This document shows positions 24,236 through 34,168 of a DNA stretch of 64,000 bases, one piece after another. Location: contig NC_089222.1 of NCBI RefSeq assembly GCF_963924675.1, positions 115,583,316-115,647,315 of the forward strand, in the 5' to 3' direction. The stretch is from Phocoena phocoena (lineage: Eukaryota > Chordata > Mammalia > Artiodactyla > Phocoenidae). The position numbers were made by a program, and so were the translations under genes. Below the pieces are notes generated by a model. It was not told where the DNA came from, searched no databases, and was given only the letters and a program-made list of their open reading frames with translations. Every line of letters starts with the position of its first letter. The first letter of the stretch is position 1.

Positions 24236-24555
24236 CAGAGGTCTGCAAATAAACAACCCATGGATCAAATTGGTCTGTTACCCATTTTTTTTTTTTAAGG
24301 TTAATAAGGTAAAAACGGTATTTACATTTTTTTTTAGTTAATTTTTTTATTGAAGTATAGTTAACTTAAAATATTATATTAGTTTCAGGTGTACAACATA
24401 ATGATTCCATATCTTTAGACTGTGCTCCATTTAAAGTTATTACAAAATAATGGCCATATTTCTCTGTGCTGTACAATATATCCTTGTTGCTTGTTTATTT
24501 TATACACAAAAAATTTACATTTTTTAATGGTTACAATTTAAGTAGTTAAGTCCAT
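24236..24555 (-). mobile_element. hAT-type DNA transposon relic, interrupted by L1
   Basis: The left end 'gtctgcaaataaacaacccatggatcaaattggtctg' is a decayed version of the common mammalian hAT-type terminus 'ggtctgcaaactacagcccatgggccaaatctggcc'. After the L1 insertion the element appears to resume with 'tttttaatggttac'. The same family occurs in the opposite direction at 31,575 and 53,631. The family name is left open; strand is given relative to those copies. Confidence 0.6.
24320..24525 (-). mobile_element. L1 3'-UTR fragment inserted in the hAT relic
   Basis: The insert (24,333-24,512) is the reverse complement of an L1 3' end ('attgaagtatagttaactt', 'agtttcaggtgtacaac', 'ctctgtgctgtacaatatatcc'). 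The 13-bp direct repeat 'atttacatttttt' flanks it exactly at 24,320-24,332 and 24,513-24,525, so the hAT element was already in place when the L1 fragment landed. Confidence 0.82.
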
Positions 24556-25832
24556 ACATAATACCCTTGATTTATATATAATAGACATATGTATTAATGC
24601 TAATGTAATATATTATATATAATCTACATAATATCACGTATGCATGTATGCATGTGTGTCTTCTCTCCTTTGGAAACTCGGTTTCAAATACACACTCTTT
24701 AGCTTAAATAGCTTCAAGTGTTCTAGTAAGTAAGGCTGCTCTCTCACAAACTATGTTTGCGTACTCTCTCCAAATATATAATATATACAGTTTTAACACC
24801 TGGTAAGACTCAGAGTCAGGTCTGACATACTAGGAAATCAGTCTAGGTGGGCAGTGATTTGGACAACTGTGAATCCTGCTTGACCATTTTTTTGTCTCTG
24901 TTGCCGTTTTTGCTCTGCCCCCTCAGAGGCCAGCACTGATATATATACACACAGAGAGCAAGAGAGTAAGCACACTTGCCTTTTCCAGACCAATCAAGGC
25001 TATGTAGGTTGAAAAGTGTGTATCTGAAACTGAGTGTTTATCAAGAGGAGGGAGTATGGCAAGACAGTGCAAATATCCCAGACATCATATATAAGGTAAT
25101 CCAAATAATGACCATGTTTTAACTTGCTATAAGGCATAGATTTTCATTTCCACACAGTACATTTTATTTATTATCCTAACTTTGCATAGTGTAGTGTCTG
25201 GGCTTTGATAAAAGTTCTGGCATCCAAATACTAAGATTAAGAATAGACTGGCCGGAAGGCAGAGTGTGTTCAAAAAAAGCTGCCATATTTTACTGTAGAC
25301 ATTTTCAAAGGAGATTTTCTTTGATTTTCCAGGAGGAATTTTGAGTAGGCCATCACCAAATCAGAAAACTTTGCCACTTTCTATGCCCGACTGTGAAAAC
25401 AATGTCAAATTCCCTCACTTATCTGTAAGGTTGTGATGGACGATACAATTAATAAAGGAATTTTTCTAGCTCCATTTCATTTAGAAAACTTAGACATGTT
25501 TCAGTTCTATACAAATATTGTATAAGAAACAAAGAAACAGTATAAGAAACAAAGAAACAAACTAAAATTAGATGCTTTAATAGAAGGTACTTAAAACTAT
25601 GTATTTTTTTGCTAACATAAAAAGTACACTATTAATTACTATTATGTAGTTTTGTTATAAAGTAGTAATAATCACGACTTTATTTAAATCCAATGGCTTA
25701 TTCCTTTGATTACTATTTAAAATCATAAATATATGACCCCAGTCACATTATAATTTCAGTTCCTGAGTACAAGTTTTATAATATGAAAGGAAATATGATG
25801 CAGTAACATTTTGTGCTTAATTGAAACAGTAC
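24556..25832. other. Unique AT-rich DNA, nothing recognised
   Basis: Alternating 'atata' and 'catgcatg' blocks lie near 24,600-24,660. A two-copy 20-bp tandem repeat lies at 25,521-25,560. No gene is supported. Confidence 0.5.
25521..25560. repeat. Two-copy 20-bp tandem duplication
   Basis: The unit 'tataagaaacaaagaaacag' is immediately repeated with one change at its last base, indicating a recent replication-slippage duplication. Confidence 0.95.
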
Positions 25833-26322
25833 TGTAACAGAGCAAAACAACCCTGACTCCATATTGGGTCTATTCCTTTAGCTCTAACCTTCGTGCCCTG
25901 CTGCCTGTGCTTAGTCATTGCTGGCTCTGAACACTTGTAAAAGAATGTTGCCTATAGCCTGAAATATACATGATAGTCTATTCTCAAGGCTCTGCCTCCC
26001 AGGCTTGACCTTTAAAAGTATAACACTTTTCATTCATAAAAAGCTGCAGAACAGAGCTTAACATTTGTCTTGTTGGAGGTTTACAGGAACATTGTGACCA
26101 GACCTACATGGACAGCTGCAAGAACAAAAGATTCTAGTACCAAGAAGTTTGCTACACCCAACCACACTCCTCCCCTTTTAGTATAACCGAAGTTGATTGT
26201 AATTTGGGTAAGATGGTTCTTTTGGCTTTCCGTATAAGGTTGATATTCCTTGCCCAAACACCTCATCTCTCAATTTATTGTCCTCTTTTGGGGCAGGCAG
26301 TATGAGCTTGGACTCAGCAACA
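25833..26322 (+). mobile_element. Solo LTR of a cetartiodactyl ERV (probable)
   Basis: The segment opens with 'tgtaacagagcaa' and closes with 'gactcagcaaca', so it has TG and CA ends as expected of an LTR. Interior phrases ('tgttgcctatagcctgaaat', 'aggtttacaggaac', 'cacactcctccccttttagtataacc', 'gttgatattccttgccc') match an LTR type I know from cetartiodactyl genomes. A T/A-rich 'tttaaaagtataa' near 26,011 would be the promoter-like part. The 3' third is shorter than in related LTRs, suggesting a deletion near 26,215-26,235. There is no gag-pol-env sequence on either side and no clear target duplication. The family name is not given. Confidence 0.62.
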
Positions 26323-26665
26323 ATATCGCATTAAAAAAATTCTCACATTATGAACAAAATTTTAGAAACCACAAATTAAAAAAAATAATAATTTGTCAAT
26401 TATTCACAGTATTTTAATACTGACAGGCCAAGTTAATGGTGAACTGCCGCATGACATAACCACGGTTTAAGAAAAAAAATCTACACTGTTTGTGAGCAGG
26501 GAATGACAGAAGATTTGGATTGTATAAGGTATTCAAGCACATGTTTCCTTGCATGAATTACAATTGCAATGTATTAATATTTCGTTAGACCTGAGTCAGA
26601 AGGTACATAAAAGCAGAAAATCATACATATATATAAAATCGTCCAAGGATTGATAGTATAGAAGA

Positions 26666-26726
26666 CTCACACTTCTTTTTTTTTTTTTTTCTTTTTTTTT
26701 TTTTCTTCTTTTTTCTCACACTTCTT
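26666..26726. repeat. T-only tract between 12-bp direct repeats
   Basis: 'ctcacacttctt' occurs at 26,666-26,677 and again at 26,715-26,726. Between them is a 37-nt tract of T with three or four C (26,678-26,714). The layout is that of a retroposition target duplication around a minus-strand A tail with no element body. Slippage in a T-rich tract is the alternative. Confidence 0.7.
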
Positions 26727-29490
26727 ACTAATGAAATAAGTTGCATAAACAAAGAGGGTGAACATGCATTATGTGTTATTGCATAGTACTGAATTTTTAG
26801 AATTGACAGATATTTCTTTTGGACATAAGTTATCGTACTTCTTTTTTCTTTACTCCTCTAGGTTTTAAATCAAAATAGACATTTAAATCGGCTTTAAAAA
26901 CAAAGATAACATCTACATAAGTAAACTCCTAACTGCACATATATTTTTTTGTGCAGATAATGTTCTGATTATTTTACATATTATTTTCTTCTGAAGTCCA
27001 GTTTTTCTACATATAAATTAGTTTCCCTATTCCTCTTGTATCATCTCAGAAGGTCACATCTGACCATATTAGACTCCTCAAAAATCCCCAGAGACATGTT
27101 AACTTGAATAATTCATAAAATAGAGTATTTTTATTCTTAAAGTAACAATGTTGATACAGGCTGACAGCTAGTTTTGCTCTTAAAATGTAACAAGTCCCAG
27201 AAAAACTGTGACAATCGGGGTGGGGAGGTGGGTTAGAAAGTTAGTGGTAGGCTATTTTTTCCATAGTTTTAATATTGCGATTAGCCTTCTCTGGTTCTAT
27301 AATATAGTGGTTCGGATCATGCAAAGATAATTTTTTGCCTATGCATGTATTTCATTAGGACATATTCAATTTTATTGTACAGGGGGAAAGCTGGCTATCT
27401 CATAAATGATTACTTCATGATTATTCCAGAAAATATTTCTTCCATCTCTCAACCTTTTATCAGCCCAGCAGGATATATCTGATTTTTTAAAATCTGAAAC
27501 TTAAGAAATATCTGAAGATGATATAAAACATGGGTTGGAGAACCTAAGAAGCAACTGTATTACAAATCACAGCCAGCTAGCTAAGACCAAGCATAGCTAT
27601 AGGAGCAACATTATTTGAAGAATTAGATCCAAAGTCACAATACATGCCTATGCTCAAAGTAATAAAGAAAAGATAATTTAAAGAAATAAATCAAGATTCA
27701 AAAGTTATAGATCAATAAAGAGCTAATCAGACTATGAACTAAACAAATGCTTCTGCTTGGGAAGTGGTTGACCTGAGGGGACCAAACTGCCATGAGACAC
27801 AACAGATGTATTGAATAATATGCCATTAAATTTTGTTGTCATGTTGAAAGACTGTATGCCTATTCTAATAAAAAACCCGAAGAAGACCAAAAGGTAAACG
27901 AGCATTTGTTTCCCAGAGGATTATATAGATCAACCATTCAGATCTGAATTAAGGCCTAGAGGGAGGTGTCTGGGAATTCATGACTTAAAGGCATTTGAAT
28001 ATTACAAGTGTTTGGTACAGGGAATGGGAAACAGGTTTTTAAAAGAAAAAAGAAAAAAACACACATATGGTGAAATGAGGGCAGGACTGAGCAAGCCTGT
28101 CTTTATCTCACAAATTCACTACCAAGTCATTCTTAAGAACTGAGTCTTAATTTCTTCAAAGTGGCTCCTATGATCCTGGTGTGGCATTTTTGGTCATTAA
28201 ATATTTATGTTGTGAATTTTTTATGCAGTAAACCTACCGAATTCCTTTATAAACACCTATCAGATGAACTTTACGATATGTTCATTGCATGGTCTCCAAT
28301 AATCTTGGAGACCCTATTTCTTTTGTGACCTTTGTCCGCCCTGTTCCATTCTTAACTGGTCTCTGTTGCACATACACATTGATATGAAGACAAAGCATTG
28401 TCAGATGGAATCAATAGATCATTCCTTTGGTATTGAGACTGGCTCTTGCATAGTTTACTTTCATTTTTTTTTAGCAGATCAATAGTGTTAAACTGATGCA
28501 TTACAAATTGGGGGTACAATTAGTATCTGTCTTCAAGCTAGTTAACATGGGAATACTGCTTGACTGGTAGAGTTTTGATGGAAAAAAATTCTTTTGAAAT
28601 TTTTAAGTCATATCAAAATTGCCTCTAAAATATAAATGTTTCAAAAAGAAATGTTTAATTTCTTTAAAAAATTATTTTTCACATTTCCTAGTATTTACTT
28701 GATTTAAAAAGACATTTTCTTATTAGATACTTTTTAATAAAATATGATTTGAAATATTTTCCATTCATGGATCAGGAAAAGGAGTTCTTTTTGAGTCTAT
28801 ATAGTCCTGGTCTAGAAAGAAAATAATTAGATTCATAGCATATTCATTGAAGAAACTTAAAAATAAATGTATTAATCTTAAATAAATTTTCTGATTTAGC
28901 TTTATTTTATTATCTATATAAAAATGCACAGTTAAGACATTTTTTAAAAGGAATGTTAAGAGTTAACTTTTTTACACTTACACAGTTGCTTTAATGCCTC
29001 TTCTTTACCTAGTTCTTAGTTTGCATTGAAGATTCATTTCACTGGTGACAAAAGAGAGTTGAGCCCATTTTCTTCCATCTCATCAATATATTCATTAATG
29101 GGACTTCATCAGTCTCACTGCACTAAGAAAATGTTAAATCTTCCAAGCATATTAAGATTGATTTCATGATTTGGGGATCAAGTATTCATTATTAGGCCAT
29201 TTTTTAAATTTTATATGTGACTGCATCAAAAATAATAATAGACTATAAGTGGCCTTAAAATATAAGAGTGATATTCAGTGAAGCCATTATCTATGTAAGA
29301 GTAATAAGGTACACAATTTATTAAATTTGACCCTTAACACCAAAAACAGTGTTACATATTGATTTGCTCTTCCTTTACCTAGGATCCAGTAAGTAGCTGG
29401 ACCTCAACAACTTTTCATTATACGTGGCAATGGGGAACACAGATGAGAACAAATACATCCTAAGCCTTCTTTGCAGCATATCGCAGTGCA
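26727..29490. other. Unique AT-rich DNA, nothing recognised
   Basis: No repeat family, exon or RNA gene is recognised in this 2.7 kb. 'aataaaaaaccc' near 27,870 is not enough to call a retrocopy. Confidence 0.5.
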
Positions 29491-29494
29491 CGAT

Positions 29495-29600
29495 TTGAGG
29501 GTCTCAGCCTAGATCTGAAACTTAGTTTTACTTACTTACTACGAATGGTGGTAATAATTAATATCTTACAAGATTGCATGTGTTAAAGAGCTCATTCATT
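29495..29600 (+). mobile_element. Degenerate MIR fragment
   Basis: 'cctagatctgaaacttagttttacttactt', 'ggtggtaataattaatatctt' and 'catgtgttaaagagct' follow the MIR order, but the diagnostic core is lost. The call is tentative. Confidence 0.4.
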
Positions 29601-30690
29601 CAACCTGTCAGTAGGTTCATTTCTTTCAATATTTATAGAGTTGGTGTATTAGGAGGTGGAAACATAACTCTAAACAGGGCTATATAACCCTTATCCCCCA
29701 AGAGATTAGATTTTAGTGAAGCTGACAGATTTTGCATAATTATGTACTAATTTACAATTGTGATTATAGCTGCATATGGGAAATTTCGGGTACTTCGCTT
29801 AGTCTGATCATTCGTGAACAATTCACATTGAGGCTCTGACTTAAGTTCTGCTGAGAAAGATATCCAGGGATTGTTTGGTGAAAGATAGAGACGTAGTGGC
29901 CTTTTCAGCAGAGGGAATAACATAATCAGAGACTGGAAGAAGGATGGCATGTAGGAGGAAGTGAAAAGGGCTGTAAGGATCATGCATGACCTTGTAGGTA
30001 ACACTGACGATACTGGACTTTTTCTCAAAAGCAAAAGGAGATCACTGAACAGTTTCAAGTAGATGAGCAACATGATTAGGGCTAAGAGTGGCCTCAGGCA
30101 GACCAGGTAACAAGCTGTTTCATATTCCTGTAGAGAAATGCCGCTGCTTGACTAGGATGGTGGCATTATCAATAGAAAGAAGTAGATGGATTTGCAATGT
30201 AATTTAGGAGAGGAAATCCACTGGACCTGGTAACTAAGTACAGGGAATAAGGAAAAGGAAAGGGGCAAGATAGACACAGGAATTCTTGCACTGAGAAATT
30301 TCATAAAGATGGAGACATTCACTAAGATAGGCTATGATAGAAGAGTAGGATAAAAAAACAAACAAAACTGAAAACCAAGAGCTAGCCCAAAGGAAATGCT
30401 TCCAAGTAGGTGGTTGGATATCTAGAAGATAGGTCCAGGCGAGAGCTACACACTTGAGTTATCAGTTTATAGAGGGCAGTTGAAGCCATGAAGTAAAGGT
30501 GATTGCCCGGGGAGATGTACAGAATGAGAGGTTTAAGAGCACACACAACTATGTCTAGGGGAACTCAATTATTTAAAGATTAGATGACAAGGATTACATC
30601 TAAGAAAAAGGAAGAGCAGTTGCTAGAGAGAGAGAAGGAAAATCCTCTGAGAGCAGAGCACGCCAAGCACCCTGCCTGGCCCATGGCAAC
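29601..30690 (-). mobile_element. L2 LINE, about 1.1 kb, reverse
   Basis: Read on the minus strand, this is L2 from the reverse-transcriptase region to the 3' end. Landmarks on the plus strand are 'ctgactaggatggtggcatt'-like text at about 30,150, 'gaccttgtaggtaacactgacg' at 29,990, 'ggactttttctcaaaagcaaaagg', 'gagcaacatgattagg', 'ggtccaggcgagagctac', and 'gattgcccggggagatgtacag' near 30,505, which is the reverse of the post-RT 'ctccctgggtgatctc'. Frames are broken throughout, and the 108-codon minus-strand frame at 29,747-30,073 lies in 3' non-coding L2 sequence. Confidence 0.8.
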
Positions 30691-31398
30691 ATTACGTAAG
30701 TGTCATCTACCAGAAACACTGCCAGTATGACAAAGAATAATACAGCCTAATACAGAACAGCCTAGGAAAGTATAATACAGGATAGGCAATACCTACTTTA
30801 TGTTCATCTTTCCTAGCTAATAAACCGAGATACCCAAGTGGCCCAGGAGCCCCCTTTTCCTTCTCACAGCTGCTTTTAATATCCTCTTTATCTCTCCCAT
30901 TCTTGCTCTGTTGGCTCCTGCCCAGGATAAAATCTTTTAACTTTCAACTCATGTCTACATGGTACCTCACCCTAAGACCTATCCTGAGGAGGATCTGAGA
31001 TGCAGAGAGGCCAGGTGGGAACAGTGGTAGAGAGAGGGAAGGAAGAAAGCAGAGGAGATTCAACCCCGCAAAAGATTCCTTCATCACAAGCCCCCAAGAG
31101 AAGGCAGTGTCCTCCAATCAAGCCACACGTCCTCACTCCTCCAAAGGACTCGAAACAACAGAAGAAATAACCCAGGCCTACTCTCTTATGTCTCTAGCCT
31201 ATATCCTGCTGGAGTCTCCCCCTCAGATTCGGTGGATCAATTCCTGCTAGTCACTGACTGGTGGGACAGGAAAATACAAGAGGAAAGCTACAAGGCACAA
31301 AAAGTCTGCTTACTGCTCTGGTAGAGGATAGTCCATTCCTGATCTTGAGAGTCAAAACTCAGAATGAAATTCCCCACAATTCACTCTTCCTTGTGGTG
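30691..31398. other. GC-richer unique block
   Basis: Less AT-rich than its surroundings, with pyrimidine-rich and purine-rich stretches and no recognised repeat. There are no long open frames. This is one of the better places to look for a conserved non-coding element or a non-coding exon. Confidence 0.4.
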
Positions 31399-31571
31399 TT
31401 AAAGACTAATTAGGAAGTGAACATGATGGATGTTCACTAAACTTATTGTGGTAATCATTTCATGATGTAAGTAAGTTAAGTCATTAGGCCGTACACCTTA
31501 AACTTATATAGTGCCATATGTCAATTATATCTCAATAAAACTAGAAAGAAAAAAAGAATTAATTAAAGACT
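31399..31571 (+). mobile_element. L1 3'-UTR fragment
   Basis: 31,408-31,562 matches an old L1 3' end: 'acttattgtggtaatcatttcatgatg', 'gtacaccttaaacttatat', 'tgtcaattatatctcaataaaact', then an A-rich tail. The 9-bp 'ttaaagact' at 31,399-31,407 and 31,563-31,571 is a plausible target duplication. Confidence 0.82.
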
Positions 31572-31574
31572 CTC

Positions 31575-31791
31575 CAAGGGTTAGCAAATGTTTTCTCTGA
31601 ATTGTTTGGCTTTCAGGCCAAAAGGTCTCTGTTGCAACTACTTAGTTTTGCCACTTTTGCCCTAAACTATCCATAGACAATATGTTAGTGAGTGAGCATG
31701 GCTGTGTTCTAATAAGATTATATTTACAAAATTAGGAGGTTGACTGGATTTGGCCCACAAACCATAGTTTGCCAATCCCTGGCCTGTAATA
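31575..31791 (+). mobile_element. hAT-type non-autonomous DNA transposon
   Basis: A nearly complete short element. The ends are imperfect inverted repeats ('ccaagggttagcaaa' against the reverse of 'tttgccaatccctgg'). The interior has the family phrases 'aaggtctctgttgcaactactt', 'tccatagacaatatgtta', 'catggctgtgttctaataagatt' and 'ctggatttggcccacaaacc'. It encodes nothing and depended on a transposase supplied elsewhere. No convincing 8-bp target duplication remains. Confidence 0.85.
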
Positions 31792-32619
31792 TCATCAATG
31801 CCTTCATAGACTTCAGGCACTGAGCTAAATCAGGTGTCATAGACTGGTGTGGGGATAACTAAAAACCAGGATTGTTTCTATGCAAAACTGTCTACTATAT
31901 TGCAAATGATTATTTACAAATGAATTTTAGGAACACAATGAATTCACAGAGGCCATTCTGCATTCCTCATACATAATTCTCTTTAATTATATATACATGG
32001 TTAAAAAAAAATCCCTGTATATAAAATGCCATTCCTTACACTTCCTATAAAATTCTGTAGAGGCACTGCTCTAGCTTGAATATACAAATAGTTTTTTGTT
32101 TTATAATCCCCTCTTTGGCCTTATTCTGACTATATATATTAATAAAAACAGAAGAGTTAAAACAAATCTCAAAGATTTGATTCCAAATTGCTAAAGAAGT
32201 AGGAAGCATATTTTACATAGATTGTATGCTGCAGAGGGAATTGTTCTGCCTAGTTTTTCTAAATATTTATAGCTATGACAATATCCAATACAAGTCTCTT
32301 AATCCTTATCCTTAGTTCCAGGGTTTAGAGTTCAAGGGTGTCTCTATATCCAATGACTGCTAGAGTCTTCACTCTGGAGACAGTGAAACATCAGCGTCAA
32401 ACCACATACTTTTGTTATTGATTCTTCCCTATAGACTTCCTTATAGACTGATAGTCTTTCCTTGGATTTGACAGGAACAAAACCAAGCCTTTCTAGCCTT
32501 AGCATCAACATCTTCTTTCAGCCTGGCTAAGGATTGATGTCAACTAGTCTGCCCCTCTTCATCATTGACTAGCCTTCGTCTTTTATGGAGCCAATTATAG
32601 ATTCTTTATTTCTTAACCC
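31792..32619. other. Unique DNA, nothing recognised
   Basis: AT-rich, with no repeat family or exon that I can support. Confidence 0.5.
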
Positions 32620-32768
32620 AACCCACATTTATTGAATATTATGAGTCAAATCTGAGCTAGATACTGGGAACACAGGTTGAAAGTAAGACAGGTTCTGCTT
32701 TGGGAAGGCTCAAAGTCCAGTGAGGGTGCCATTTCAGGAAGAACGTGCAAATAAGGTTATCACTAAAA
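32620..32768 (-). mobile_element. L2 3' end, reverse
   Basis: 'cacatttattgaatattatgagtc', 'gagctagatactgggaacacagg' and 'aggctcaaagtccagtgaggg' are the reversed L2 terminus in the expected order. Confidence 0.75.
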
Positions 32769-33635
32769 GCTGAAAAGAGAAGCTTAATTTCATAGAAATC
32801 AATAATTACATCTATTTTTGAACTGTAGGTGACTTCAACAATTAATTAGAAAATTATCCTCAACAGCATGTAGGATGTTTAGCTTCTCCTCATTAGTATT
32901 TGCTCTTCCATAGATGTCTGTTGAATGCATGGATTTTTATATCCCTTTTCTCTTATGGTATCATCCTATCCCCTTCACCTAAGTATAAATTTTTGAAATC
33001 TTCTTTAATTCCACCTTGCTCCCATGTCCAATCAAATCCCACTGATTATTTTGCAGATTTTCCCACATGCAACTTTATTTTCCATTGACGTTAAGATCAT
33101 CATCACCTTTCATATACTAAGCAGTTACTTGCTAGAGGCAGCTCATACAGGGCCACAAAAGCCAATTGCTAAATTTTCAGGTATTTTGTGAGTCTGTTGA
33201 TAGAATATATACATTTACAATTGGTACTGAAGCTGAAACAGTTTTCAGTTTGAAGAATATAATTTAGATGAGAAATAGTTTAACAGTAGATCACACATTA
33301 GAGATGACGACAATAAATGTATTGGGAAAAGAATTAGCATACTGGGATTCAACTCCATTTATTAAATCATGATTGAACTGCAACCATAGACTGACTACAG
33401 ATCCAAGAGTTTTGCAAAAATCCGTGAAAGCACTCTGAAATATGAGATTCACAATAAAAGGTATTATATATTTTATTATTTGTAAATTGGTGTTCCACAT
33501 CCTTCACATCAGTAAAATTTATAATAAATAAATGCTTACATGCACACACAATTTTATTTTGGAAGTTGTCTATTAAACATTTTCCAGCACACCTCTGATT
33601 AGCAGCCACTCCCTACAGACATACATACAAATGCA
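32769..33635. other. Unique DNA, possible L2 trace
   Basis: A C/T-rich patch at 32,900-33,090 may be very old L2. Otherwise nothing is recognised. Minus-strand frames at 33,291-33,609 overlap each other and have no supporting features. Confidence 0.4.
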
Positions 33636-33639
33636 CTAA

Positions 33640-33975
33640 CAACAATAAAACTTCAAAGATACCCTCCCAGATGGTAAAAACTTCATAGTTTATCATCCAA
33701 GGCTTTCCATATAGCCTTCCTTTCCAAACTTTCACAGTTTTTTCATGTAGACCTTCAGCTCCTGTCCTCACTCTTCTAGTTACCATTCAGCAGAGCTCTC
33801 TTACAGGTTCCAATCTTTCATCTTTGTTCCCACCACTCTCCCAGACTGAACTGACCTGTCTTCCTCCCACCAGTCAATTTCTACTCATCTTTCAACAATC
33901 TGTTCAAGTCCTCCCTTCTCCCCAGAATTTATTCAGAACTGCTAATCAACACTGGGTTGGATTTCTAGCCATCAA
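33640..33975 (+). mobile_element. L2 3' fragment (diverged)
   Basis: 'caaggctttccatatagcc' and 'ttctactcatctttcaacaatctgttcaagtcctccc' correspond to the L2 3' region around 'ctactcatccttcaaaacccagctcaaatgtcacc'. Confidence 0.5.
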
Positions 33976-34142
33976 TCAGTGTCTATGCCATGTTTCCAGG
34001 CATAGGGGTTGGATTATATAAAACACGCTTATCGTTCTCTGTTCTACTAATAGACTCACTTGATCTATCCCCATGGTCATGGTAACAGCAGAGTGGACCA
34101 GGATAGGCTCTCACTTGTAAGCTCTGCCATGCTAATCCATCT

Positions 34143-34168
34143 TCTCTCTCTCTCTCTCTCTCTCTCTC
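34143..34168. repeat. (TC)13 microsatellite
   Basis: A perfect dinucleotide run. A minus-strand open frame across it reads as an Arg-Glu repeat and is an artefact of the microsatellite. Confidence 0.98.

Noticed and set aside
29747..30073. 108-codon open frame on the minus strand
   Set aside because: Lies in the 3' non-coding part of a decayed L2 element.
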